Of a stretch of DNA of 64,000 bases, positions 51,070-60,934 are shown one piece after another. The position numbers and the translations under genes are program-made. The notes beneath the pieces are model-generated. The model searched no databases, had not been told where the DNA came from, and worked only from the letters and a program-made list of their open reading frames with translations. How positions within the stretch are numbered: the first letter of the stretch is position 1; every line of letters begins with the position of its first letter. This DNA comes from Pedobacter hiemivivus (GTDB taxonomy: Bacteria > Bacteroidota > Bacteroidia > Sphingobacteriales > Sphingobacteriaceae): the NCBI RefSeq assembly GCF_004331685.1, contig NZ_SJSM01000004.1, positions 124,001-188,000 on the forward strand, written 5' to 3'.

Positions 51070-52194
51070 ATGTTTAAAAAACATTTGCGTGATGGGAATT
51101 AACAATAGCCCACAAATAGCAAATATGATAAACGAAACTCTTAAACTAAATGCATGTGCCAGATAACCGATTAGTGGTGGCCCTAACAGCATCCCTGTAA
51201 TTGAATAGGTTGTAATAATGGATATAGCCATTCCTGCAGAGTATTTCTTTGATGCTCCGGCCAGTGCATACGACATTGGGATGATAGCAGCAGTTCCAAA
51301 TCCAACTAATGAAAAACCAACCATCGCCGTCCAGAAAAATGGAAAGATAATCGCCAGACTAATGCCTGAGATGATACAAACGGCACTCATAATGTAAGTA
51401 CTAGGCATCCCAAATCTGGCTACGATTAAGTCAGACACGAACCTCGACATAGCCATAAAGGTCATAAATATCAAGTATCCATAAGTGAAAATTTCAACTT
51501 TAATAATCTCCTGAAAGTAGATTCCACTCCAATCGAACATCCCTCCTTCGCATATTGCACATAGAAAAACAACCAAGCCAAGATAAAATATATAAGGATC
51601 CGGCTTACTTAAAATCAACTTATTCCCTGTTTCTGAGCGGTCGCCTTTTAGTAAAAATTGGTATGAATATAAGGTCACAATCAACATTAAAATGGCTACA
51701 GCTAAAAAATGATACTGTATCGGTACATTAAGTTCCAGGAAAAGTGTCGAAAGCAGGATACCCGCTATCCCCCCAATGCTCCAGTAGCCATGAAAGGAAC
51801 CCACAATCTTTTTTTCAAACCTTTTTTGCAAAGTAAGCGCTTGGGTATTCACAGAAATATTAAAGATTCTGGTCGTAAAAGCAAATAACACCACTGCAGC
51901 TACCAAACTAAAAGTATTGTGAGCAAAGCCTATAAGGGCTAAGGAAAGTGCATTAAGCCCATATCCTACGGTTAGTGGAACGCGACTATTGTATTTTGAT
52001 ACTAGCCAACCCGAAAGTGGCAAGCCTAGCAATGAGCCAATAGGTAAAGCCAGTAAAATGCTGCCCAACTCGGCTTCATTAAAATCGAAAGTGGTTTTAA
52101 TCGTTGGAATCCTGGAAGCCCAGGTAGCGAAGCTTAAGCCTGACATGAAAAAAAACAGACTTAAAAAGAAACGGTGTTTTGTTGTAGAAATCAT
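51043..52194 (-). CDS. MFS transporter (YbjJ/FucP-like)
   Basis: 383 residues from the ATG at 52194 (MISTTKHRFFLSLFFFMSGL); a longer frame start adds 10 residues. Twelve helices with FATWASRIPTIKTTFDFNEA after helix 1, and SLLGLPLSGWLVSKYNSRVP, typical of the YbjJ-like group. Substrate unknown. Divergent from the thiamine operon, from which it is separated by about 130 bases. Confidence 0.88.
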   Translation of the reverse strand: MISTTKHRFFLSLFFFMSGLSFATWASRIPTIKTTFDFNEAELGSILLALPIGSLLGLPLSGWLVSKYNSRVPLTVGYGLNALSLALIGFAHNTFSLVAAVVLFAFTTRIFNISVNTQALTLQKRFEKKIVGSFHGYWSIGGIAGILLSTLFLELNVPIQYHFLAVAILMLIVTLYSYQFLLKGDRSETGNKLILSKPDPYIFYLGLVVFLCAICEGGMFDWSGIYFQEIIKVEIFTYGYLIFMTFMAMSRFVSDLIVARFGMPSTYIMSAVCIISGISLAIIFPFFWTAMVGFSLVGFGTAAIIPMSYALAGASKKYSAGMAISIITTYSITGMLLGPPLIGYLAHAFSLRVSFIIFAICGLLLIPITQMFFKHQRLSDKAG

Positions 52195-52289
52195 TGCATA
52201 GATATTGCGCTGCAAATTTAGCAATTCATTTGGCAGGAATGCCGCGCAACTGTCAGCAGGGCGTAAATCCTTAAGATTACAACATCAAA

Positions 52290-52320
52290 TTAGGATTTTA
52301 AAAAAAATAACCTAGATTTA
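52290..52320 (+). promoter_or_regulatory. Probable promoter of the thiamine operon
   Basis: TTAG (52290-52293), 19 bases, then TAGATTTA (52313-52320), each one mismatch from the Bacteroidota TTTG / TAnnTTTG consensus. Transcription would begin about at 52326, right at the 5' edge of the riboswitch. Confidence 0.5.
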
Positions 52321-52326
52321 CAAAAA

Positions 52327-52397
52327 ACTTTAGGGGTGCCTTGCGCTGAGATATACCCTTTGAACCTGATGCAGTTAGTACTGCCGAAGGGAAAAGT
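52327..52397 (+). promoter_or_regulatory. TPP riboswitch (THI element)
   Basis: Conserved parts in order: P1 arms ACTTT (52327-52331) and AAAGT (52393-52397), GGGGTGCC, GCTGAGATATACCC, TTTGAACCTGATGCAGTTAG, TACTGCCG and AAGGGAA. The aptamer binds thiamine pyrophosphate. It controls the eight downstream genes. Confidence 0.96.
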
Positions 52398-52398
52398 A

Positions 52399-52422
52399 AG
52401 AGCAAACTTGTTTGTTCTTTTT
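52399..52422 (+). terminator. Riboswitch-linked intrinsic terminator
   Basis: AGAGCAAA (52399-52406) pairs with TTTGTTCT (52411-52418) around a 4-base loop, followed by a T-run to 52422. It starts right after P1, so TPP binding can decide between read-through and stop. One G-U pair in the stem. Confidence 0.7.
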
Positions 52423-52469
52423 CCATTCCTGTTACAGGCAATCCTATAGTTTTTCCAATTTTTTAAATT

Positions 52470-52673
52470 ATGGAAATAACTGTAAATCAACAACCACACC
52501 AGCTTAAAGACACTTGTTCTGTCGAACAAATGCTTTCTATTGTACTCTCCGGAGCAACAAAGGGCATTGCCGTTGCCATCAATCAAACTATTGTTTCTAA
52601 ATCTAACTGGTCTGCCCATCTTTTAAAAGAAGGCGATCAGGTTATGCTCATTAAAGCCACTCAAGGCGGATAA
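52470..52673 (+). CDS. thiS: ThiS sulfur carrier protein
   Basis: 67 residues, the usual ThiS length, with the essential C-terminal GlyGly (MLIKATQGG). Its C-terminus is adenylated by ThiF and then carries sulfur as a thiocarboxylate to ThiG for thiazole synthesis. The beta-grasp opening MEITVNQQPHQLKDTCSVEQ is typical. First gene of the operon, 48 bases after the riboswitch terminator. Confidence 0.96.
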   Translation: MEITVNQQPHQLKDTCSVEQMLSIVLSGATKGIAVAINQTIVSKSNWSAHLLKEGDQVMLIKATQGG

Positions 52674-54581
<1,908 letters not shown>

Positions 54582-54607
54582 ATCAACAAACTATTAAAAC
54601 CAGTTAA

Positions 54608-55228
54608 ATGAAATTGATCGTCATATCTGATCCTGTTTATTTTAAGGATGAAGCTCATTTGATAAATCAGCTCTTTGATGCTGGCATGCTACTTTTTCAC
54701 TTGAGAAAGGAAGGATTTAGCAGGCAAGCATATGCAGCGCTGATTGACGGAATAGACAAACGTTTCCACGAGAGGATCGCCTTGCATCAATTTCATGAAC
54801 TGGTTGTAGATTTCCCTTCGCTTAATCGCCTTCATTATCCAGAATGGCTCAGAAAGGAAACTATCGTTAAAGGCTTACCTATTGCTATGGGCAACTATAC
54901 CCATAGCACTTCTATTCATCATCTAGATGAGCTGAATGATTTGACAGGATTTGATTATACCTTTTACGGTCCCGTTTTTAACAGTATTTCTAAGCCGGGC
55001 TATGCTGGAATTGCCAATATTGATTTTCTCTTACCCAGGCATATCCACAGCCCAAAAATTATCGCCCTTGGTGGAATAACAGCAGAAAAAATAGATCCGG
55101 TTAAACAAATGGGTTTTGATGGATTTGCAGTACTTGGGGCAATATGGACTGAGAAAGAAGAAGCAATACAAAATCTTAAACACCTAATAAATAGCAATAA
55201 ACAAACTTCATCTAATTCATTTAATTAA
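54608..55228 (+). CDS. TenI/ThiE-like protein (possible thiazole tautomerase)
   Basis: 206 residues of the ThiE/TenI barrel family, with the C-terminal phosphate motif IIALGGITAEKI and FDGFAVLGAIW. It lacks the usual ThiE substrate motifs: its QLR.K position reads LFHLRKEGFSR and the VNDR line is LHQFHELVVDF. A second, canonical ThiE follows two genes later. TenI proteins with such changes are thiazole tautomerases, needed for the ThiG product; that is the best inference, not proven. Confidence 0.72.
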   Translation: MKLIVISDPVYFKDEAHLINQLFDAGMLLFHLRKEGFSRQAYAALIDGIDKRFHERIALHQFHELVVDFPSLNRLHYPEWLRKETIVKGLPIAMGNYTHSTSIHHLDELNDLTGFDYTFYGPVFNSISKPGYAGIANIDFLLPRHIHSPKIIALGGITAEKIDPVKQMGFDGFAVLGAIWTEKEEAIQNLKHLINSNKQTSSNSFN

Positions 55229-55230
55229 AT

Positions 55231-55995
55231 ATGACAACCACTAAGAAAAACAGGCCCTATGTATTGAGTATAGCAGGATTTGATCCAAGTGCTGGGGCTG
55301 GGGTTTTATCGGATGTGAAATGTTTTGAGCAACATGAGGTTTATGGTTTTGGCATTTGTTCTGCTTTAACAGTGCAAACAGATAGCGACTTTATAAAGAA
55401 TGATTGGTTGGATGCAGCCCAGATTATAGACCAGTTGGCTCCACTTCTGCTTAAGTTTCCGATTGCAGCCTGTAAGATAGGCCTGATTAAAGATAGCGCA
55501 GTTTTACTTGAAGTGATCAATTACCTAAAATTCCATGCGCCAAGTCTAAAAATTGTAGTTGATCCTGTTTTAAAAGCCAGCTCAGGCTATGAGTTTCATG
55601 ATTGGAAAGATAGTTTAGAAATATTAGCTCCCATTTTAAAACAGATTGACTTGATCACACCCAATTATCTGGAAATGCTAAGCATGGGTGGCAAAGCTGA
55701 GGTACACGCCACTGCGAAGGCTTGGGCCACTCGTTGTCCAGTTTTATTAAAAGGTGGGCATCTGGAAGATCATATGGGCACTGATTACCTATTTGAACAA
55801 GACATCGTATATGAACTAAAGCCCAACGTGTCTAAAATCCATCAAAAACATGGTTCAGGCTGTGTGTTATCTGCGTCCGCGACTGCTAATCTAGCAAAAG
55901 GATTCGCTCTTTTAAACGCCTGTACCCAAGCTAAGCAATACATTGAACATTTTTTAAACAGCAACAATACCCTATTAGGGTACCATAAATTATGA
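55231..55995 (+). CDS. thiD: ThiD hydroxymethylpyrimidine (phosphate) kinase
   Basis: 254 residues of the ribokinase-like ThiD family. Landmarks: SIAGFDPSAGAGVLSDVKCF (substrate and anion site), VVDPVLKASSGYEFHDW, LITPNYLEMLSM and the catalytic region HGSGCVLSASATANLAKG. It phosphorylates HMP and HMP-P to HMP-PP for ThiE. The first gene (tenI/thiE-like) ends 2 bases upstream, and its own stop overlaps thiE by 4 bases. Confidence 0.95.
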   Translation: MTTTKKNRPYVLSIAGFDPSAGAGVLSDVKCFEQHEVYGFGICSALTVQTDSDFIKNDWLDAAQIIDQLAPLLLKFPIAACKIGLIKDSAVLLEVINYLKFHAPSLKIVVDPVLKASSGYEFHDWKDSLEILAPILKQIDLITPNYLEMLSMGGKAEVHATAKAWATRCPVLLKGGHLEDHMGTDYLFEQDIVYELKPNVSKIHQKHGSGCVLSASATANLAKGFALLNACTQAKQYIEHFLNSNNTLLGYHKL

Positions 55996-56615
55996 TAGAC
56001 AAACTACATTATATATCCCAGTCGCCCGCTGGTAGCTCTCATTTAGCATCCATCGAAAAGGTACTACTTGCTGGTGGTAAATGGATACAGCTAAGGGTTA
56101 AAAACCAGACTGAGGCCGAGGTATTGCCATTGGCCATGGCAGCAGCAGATTTGTGTAAAAAACATGGTGCCAGACTAATTGTAAATGATTACCCATCGGT
56201 AGCATTAAAGGCCGGTGCTTACGGTCTGCATTTGGGTTTAGCGGATATGCCAGTTGCAGAAGCCAGAACTATTGTTGGTCCAGATATGATCATTGGTGGT
56301 ACAGCAAATACTTTAGCTCACATGCTGCAAAGAGCTGAAGATGGGGCTAATTATATCGGCTTAGGACCATATAGATTTACTTCGACCAAGCAAAATTTAA
56401 GTCCTATAATTGGTTTACATGGATATATGGAACTAATGAAACAAGCTCGAGAAGCGGGCATGTTGCTACCTGTTATCGCCATCGGCGGAATAGAAATTCT
56501 GGATATTCCTTTGCTATTGGAAACTGGAGTTCATGGTGTAGCATTATCCGGAACACTAACCAATCAAAACGATACCACAACTATCTTAAATACCATCAAT
56601 CAACTACTATGTTAA
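55992..56615 (+). CDS. thiE: ThiE thiamine-phosphate synthase
   Basis: 207 residues. Canonical ThiE motifs: [49 protein letters not shown] and [19 protein letters not shown]. It condenses HMP-PP with the thiazole phosphate to thiamine phosphate. ATG at 55992 overlaps the thiD stop; its own stop overlaps the start of thiG by 7 bases, so the three genes are tightly coupled. Confidence 0.95.
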   Translation: MIDKLHYISQSPAGSSHLASIEKVLLAGGKWIQLRVKNQTEAEVLPLAMAAADLCKKHGARLIVNDYPSVALKAGAYGLHLGLADMPVAEARTIVGPDMIIGGTANTLAHMLQRAEDGANYIGLGPYRFTSTKQNLSPIIGLHGYMELMKQAREAGMLLPVIAIGGIEILDIPLLLETGVHGVALSGTLTNQNDTTTILNTINQLLC

Positions 56616-57370
56616 AAATAGCAGATAAAATATTTAACTCCCGTCTGTTTACAGGCACCGGAAAGTTCAACTCCGCAATACAAATGGAAGAAGCACTCCT
56701 GGCTTCAGGGTCTGAGCTAGTGACCGTAGCTCTTAAAAGAGTGGATATGCATACTGATGAAGACGATATCTTATTACATTTAAAGTATCCCCACATCAAC
56801 TTATTACCCAATACATCAGGCGTAAGAAATGCCAATGAAGCCATATTTGCTGCGCAGATAGCCAGAGAAGCATTAGAAACCAACTGGATAAAACTAGAGA
56901 TCCATCCTGATCCAAAATACCTGATGCCCGACCCCATTGAAACCTTAAAAGCTACGGAAGAATTGGTTAAACTTGGCTTTATCGTATTGCCATACATCCA
57001 TGCTGATCCGGTTTTGTGTAAGCGGCTGGAAGATGTAGGAACGGCAGCCGTAATGCCTTTAGGATCTCCAATTGGTAGTAATAAAGGCTTAAAAACCATC
57101 GACTTTCTGGAAATCATCATCAATCAAAGTAACGTACCCGTGATTATAGATGCCGGAATTGGTGCACCTTCTGATGCCGCTAAAGCCATGGAAATTGGTG
57201 CCGATGCAGTATTGGTAAATACGGCCATTGCGGTTTCTGGGAATCCGATCCAGATGGCAAAAGCATTTAAAATCGCAGTTGAGGCAGGCCGAATGGCTTA
57301 TAAAGCAAAACTAGGTGCAATTGGCAGCCATGCGATAGCCAGCAGTCCCCTTACTTCATTTTTAGATTAA
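56609..57370 (+). CDS. thiG: ThiG thiazole synthase
   Basis: 253 residues of normal length. [34 protein letters not shown] (Schiff-base lysine in VALKR), [17 protein letters not shown] and [19 protein letters not shown] are ThiG signatures. It builds the thiazole from DXP, dehydroglycine and ThiS thiocarboxylate, with ThiH supplying dehydroglycine. Confidence 0.97.
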   Translation: MLKIADKIFNSRLFTGTGKFNSAIQMEEALLASGSELVTVALKRVDMHTDEDDILLHLKYPHINLLPNTSGVRNANEAIFAAQIAREALETNWIKLEIHPDPKYLMPDPIETLKATEELVKLGFIVLPYIHADPVLCKRLEDVGTAAVMPLGSPIGSNKGLKTIDFLEIIINQSNVPVIIDAGIGAPSDAAKAMEIGADAVLVNTAIAVSGNPIQMAKAFKIAVEAGRMAYKAKLGAIGSHAIASSPLTSFLD

Positions 57371-57375
57371 TTACT

Positions 57376-58500
57376 ATGTCTGGTTTTAACGACATTTTTG
57401 AGCAATGCAGCTGGGATGAAACGAGCCGAAGCATTTACAGCAAAACGGCTGCTGATGTGGAGCGTGCTTTATCTGCACGCAGAAGAACGTTGGAAGATTT
57501 CAAGGCATTGATCTCCCCCGCTGCCGCTCCGTATTTGGAGCAAATGGCCCAGATCAGTCAGCAGCTAACCCTAAAGCGTTTTGGCCGTGTGGTTCAAATG
57601 TACGTGCCCTTATATCTTTCTAATGAGTGCAATAACATTTGCACCTATTGTGGATTTAGCTACGACAATAAGGTAAAGCGCAAAACGCTCTCTCCCATGG
57701 AGATTATGCAGGAGGTTGCTGTAATTAAGGAAATGGGCTTTGACCACGTATTATTAGTCACCGGTGAAGCCAACCAATCCGTACATACTGATTACTTTAA
57801 AAAAGTGCTAGAATTGATTGGGCCACATTTTTCACACATCTCTATGGAAGTGCAGCCATTAGACCTTACAGACTATGAAGAACTGAGGTCTTATGGTTTA
57901 AACACGGTACTGGTGTATCAGGAGACCTACCATGAGGAAGATTACAAAAAGCATCACCCAAAGGGTAAAAAATCAAACTTCCAATACCGTCTGGAAACGC
58001 CAGATAGATTGGGGCAGGCAGGTATCCATAAAATAGGTTTAGGGGTCTTGATTGGCTTGGAAGATTGGCGTACAGACTCTTTTTATACGGCCATGCACCT
58101 GGATTACCTTGAAAAAACATACTGGCAAAGCAAATACAGCATTTCTTTTCCACGATTGAGGCCGTTTAGTGGCGGATTGGAACCTAAAGTTGTCATGAAC
58201 GATAGAGAGCTTGTCCAATTGATCTGTGCTTACAGGTTGTTTAATGAGGAAGTAGAGTTATCCATCTCCACCAGAGAATCTAATTTATTTAGAGACAACA
58301 TCATTAAACTCGGCATTACAGCGATGAGTGCAGGGTCTAAAACTAACCCTGGCGGTTATGCAGTAGAACCACAGTCGCTAGAACAGTTTGAGATTTCGGA
58401 TGAACGATCTGCCTTAGAAATAGCAGAAATGATTTCCAAACAAGGTTATGAAGCAGTTTGGAAAGACTGGGATAATGCACTGAGGGAGGAATTGAAATAA
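57376..58500 (+). CDS. thiH: ThiH 2-iminoacetate synthase
   Basis: 374 residues. The radical SAM cluster motif is seen as CNNICTYCGFSYDNK (CX3CX2C), followed by ILVEGEANQ-type sequence HVLLVTGEANQSVHTDY. ThiH cleaves tyrosine to dehydroglycine and p-cresol, the oxygen-sensitive alternative to ThiO. 5 bases after thiG. Confidence 0.96.
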   Translation: MSGFNDIFEQCSWDETSRSIYSKTAADVERALSARRRTLEDFKALISPAAAPYLEQMAQISQQLTLKRFGRVVQMYVPLYLSNECNNICTYCGFSYDNKVKRKTLSPMEIMQEVAVIKEMGFDHVLLVTGEANQSVHTDYFKKVLELIGPHFSHISMEVQPLDLTDYEELRSYGLNTVLVYQETYHEEDYKKHHPKGKKSNFQYRLETPDRLGQAGIHKIGLGVLIGLEDWRTDSFYTAMHLDYLEKTYWQSKYSISFPRLRPFSGGLEPKVVMNDRELVQLICAYRLFNEEVELSISTRESNLFRDNIIKLGITAMSAGSKTNPGGYAVEPQSLEQFEISDERSALEIAEMISKQGYEAVWKDWDNALREELK

Positions 58501-58512
58501 AAGACTTGAAAC

Positions 58513-59568
58513 ATGAGAACGTTGAGAACGTTGAGAACGCTGAGCACACTAAAACGGTACGACAGGCAAATCATACTTCCTGAATTGGGGATTGATGGAC
58601 AGCACAAACTGCTGAATGCGAGGATACTGGTTATAGGCGCTGGTGGCTTAGGTTGCCCATTGCTACTATACCTTGCGGCTGCAGGCATCGGCCATATTGG
58701 TATCGTAGATAATGATTTAGTTGATGAAACTAACTTGCATAGACAGGTATTGTACCACATGGCTGATATCGGTAAATATAAAGTCAATGTTGCTGTAGCA
58801 AAGCTGCAGCTGCTCAATCCTGATGTTCAATTTACCCCCTATCCTTTCCGGCTAACTGCTAAAAATGCAGAAGAGTTGATTGGGCAATACGATCTGGTAA
58901 TTGATGGATCTGATAACTTCCCAACCCGCTATCTGGTAAATGACACCTGTGTTGCACTAAATAAAACACTCGTATTTGGTTCTATATTTCAGTTTGAAGG
59001 CCAGGTATCGGTATTTAATTTTAATGCTGGACCTGATTACCGTTCAATTTATCCGGAACCGCCTTTACCTGATGAGGTTCCAAATTGTGGAGAAAGTGGT
59101 GTAATTGGTACCTTACCAGGGATTATTGGCAGCATCATGGCCAATGAGGCGATTAAAGTCATCTGTGACTTCGGCGAGGTTTTATCAGGACAACTCCTTG
59201 TGTTTAATGCCTTAAACAATGAAACACAACGATTTAATTTTGGGGAAGCTAATAATAGTAGCAATCCGCTAAAAAATACAGATCAAGACAATACCAAAGA
59301 GATAAATATGCAAGATTTGGAGCAATGGAAAAACGATCAGCTTAATTATCAATTGGTAGACCTTAGAGAACCCTACGAATACGAGGAATACAACATTGGC
59401 GGCATTAACATCCCTCTTTACAATCTCAATGATCATCTAGATAAACTTTCGAATACGCAAAGAATTGTATGTTGTTGCTCATCTGGTAAGCGCAGCAAAA
59501 TAGCGATGCATTTACTTAAAGATAGGTTTGATGGCCCTATATTCTCCTTAATTCTTCCGGAAAAATAA
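58513..59568 (+). CDS. thiF: ThiF/MoeB-type adenylyltransferase with a C-terminal rhodanese domain
   Basis: 351 residues. The E1-like domain has LKRYDRQIILPELGIDGQ and the nucleotide loop VIGAGGLGCPL; the conserved cysteine is in PNCGESGVIGTLPGI. The last about 95 residues are a rhodanese domain whose active loop is CCCSSGKRS (about 320-328). It activates ThiS and, with the rhodanese as sulfur carrier, would thiolate it. The N-terminus carries four 9-base repeats (RTLRTLRTLSTL). Last gene of the operon. Confidence 0.9.
   Translation: MRTLRTLRTLSTLKRYDRQIILPELGIDGQHKLLNARILVIGAGGLGCPLLLYLAAAGIGHIGIVDNDLVDETNLHRQVLYHMADIGKYKVNVAVAKLQLLNPDVQFTPYPFRLTAKNAEELIGQYDLVIDGSDNFPTRYLVNDTCVALNKTLVFGSIFQFEGQVSVFNFNAGPDYRSIYPEPPLPDEVPNCGESGVIGTLPGIIGSIMANEAIKVICDFGEVLSGQLLVFNALNNETQRFNFGEANNSSNPLKNTDQDNTKEINMQDLEQWKNDQLNYQLVDLREPYEYEEYNIGGINIPLYNLNDHLDKLSNTQRIVCCCSSGKRSKIAMHLLKDRFDGPIFSLILPEK
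58515..58550 (+). repeat. Tandem 9-bp repeat at the thiF start
   Basis: GAGAACGTT twice, then GAGAACGCT and the more divergent GAGCACACT, in frame. They add RTLRTLRTLSTL before the conserved LKRYDRQ. Slippage would add or drop three residues without shifting the frame. Confidence 0.8.
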
Positions 59569-59699
59569 TCCTGCATAACAGCGCTAAAACAATAAAAATA
59601 ATAAAGCCAATATTTTACCCAACTTATATCGCTTTCTGTATAGACTTGCAATAATTTAATCTTTTGACAAACTTATCATTAACAAAACCATATTATTAA

Positions 59700-60005
59700 A
59701 TGGAAGAAAATGCTCAAAACAAAGAATTCTTGCCTAAGAAATACAAAATTCAAGAATGTATAGAGAATTTAAAACGAAGCGAATACAAGATCATTCTTAA
59801 GGCTATTCCTGGCATCATTGGTAAAGGGCTAACCACCTTTTATAACTATCGCGATATATGTGTCAACGACAAAGAGGATATTCCCTTTAAAATTGCCAGG
59901 AAACTTGAAATTTTGTTCGGATTGGAAAGCGGCGGATTAGAAACTAAAAAAACTAAGGGTAAACATTACTTAGAAATCGTTGAAGAACATAGAAAACGAC
60001 AATAG
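59700..60005 (+). CDS. Hypothetical protein, basic, probably DNA- or RNA-binding
   Basis: 101 residues, rich in lysine (YKIQECIENLKRSEYKIIL; ETKKTKGKHYLEIVEEHRKR). ATG at 59700. An internal stretch (TFYNYRDICVNDKEDIPFK then IARKLEILFG) hints at a small helical domain with a repressor-like look, but no family is recognised. It precedes the CvfB-like gene by 17 bases and may be cotranscribed. Confidence 0.5.
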   Translation: MEENAQNKEFLPKKYKIQECIENLKRSEYKIILKAIPGIIGKGLTTFYNYRDICVNDKEDIPFKIARKLEILFGLESGGLETKKTKGKHYLEIVEEHRKRQ

Positions 60006-60022
60006 AATGCTACCTTTGTAAA

Positions 60023-60871
60023 ATGATAGCAATAGGACAATACAACGACCTTAGGATAGTAACAAAAACGGAAGAGGGTCTGATTTTAACTGATGGTGAA
60101 AAAGAAGTACTTCTACCCTATGTCGATGTCCCTCAAAATGCTGAAATAGGTGACAACCTGAATGTATTTGTTTACATGCCAAAGGATGGCAGATTACAAG
60201 CGACTACTAAAAAACCTTATGCCTGCGTTGGTGATTTCGCTTATTTAACTGTTGTAGATGAAGCTGAAGACGGTAGTGCATTTATGGACATTGGTTTAGG
60301 TAAGGATATTTATGTACCCAAACGCGAGCAGAAACGCCCAATGTTTAAAGGTGATAAGCATGTTGTCTACGTATTTTTGGATGAAGGCAACGACCGTATG
60401 CTGGCCTCATCTAAACTTGTAAATTTTGTAGAGGAAGAAGATATAGACCTTGAAGAAGGTGATGAAGTAAGTTTATTGATCGCTGATCGCTCAGATTTGG
60501 GCTACAACGCAATCGTAGACAATAAATACATTGGTCTTTTATATACCAACGAATTATTTGATGAACTAAACCCTGGCGAAACACGCAAAGGTTGGATCAA
60601 AAAGATTCGCGTAGAGGGAAAAATAGACTTGAGTTTACAACCTATGGGCTACGGCCACATCCTGGAGACTAAGGACGTGTTGCTTGCTGACCTGAAAGAT
60701 AGTGGCGGTGTGATTTCATTGGGCGACAAAAGTACTCCAGATGACATTTACCACCGTTTCAAAATCAGTAAAAGCGCTTTTAAGAAAGCAATTGGTGGAT
60801 TGTATAAAGATAGACTGATCACCATTTCTGATCATGAGATCAAACTATTTGTCGATAACGACGCTGAATAA
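60023..60871 (+). CDS. CvfB/YitL-like S1 RNA-binding protein
   Basis: 282 residues. Three S1-like beta-barrels: the opening (GQYNDLRIVTKTEEGLILTD), the middle (YACVGDFAYLTVVDEAEDG; DIGLGKDIYVPKREQ), and YNAIVDNKYIGLLYTNELFD. The C-terminal winged helix (DDIYHRFKISKSAFKKAIGG) is as in CvfB. CvfB affects virulence gene expression in Staphylococcus; here a role in RNA-linked regulation is inferred. A strong terminator follows. Confidence 0.92.
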   Translation: MIAIGQYNDLRIVTKTEEGLILTDGEKEVLLPYVDVPQNAEIGDNLNVFVYMPKDGRLQATTKKPYACVGDFAYLTVVDEAEDGSAFMDIGLGKDIYVPKREQKRPMFKGDKHVVYVFLDEGNDRMLASSKLVNFVEEEDIDLEEGDEVSLLIADRSDLGYNAIVDNKYIGLLYTNELFDELNPGETRKGWIKKIRVEGKIDLSLQPMGYGHILETKDVLLADLKDSGGVISLGDKSTPDDIYHRFKISKSAFKKAIGGLYKDRLITISDHEIKLFVDNDAE

Positions 60872-60886
60872 GCTGTTTTAAAATAG

Positions 60887-60924
60887 AAAAACCGGTAAGC
60901 CAATAGCCTACCGGTTTTTTTTTT
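60887..60924 (+). terminator. Strong intrinsic terminator after the CvfB-like gene
   Basis: AAAACCGGTA and TACCGGTTTT form a 10-bp stem with one inner mismatch and GC pairs, closed by a short loop, followed by a run of T to about 60924. Convergent GMC gene ends 11 bases later. Confidence 0.85.
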
Positions 60925-60934
60925 AAGCATTTCA

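Noticed and set aside
52290-52619. 109-codon minus-strand frame across the thiamine leader
   Set aside because: Overlaps the TPP riboswitch and thiS; translation shows no domain.
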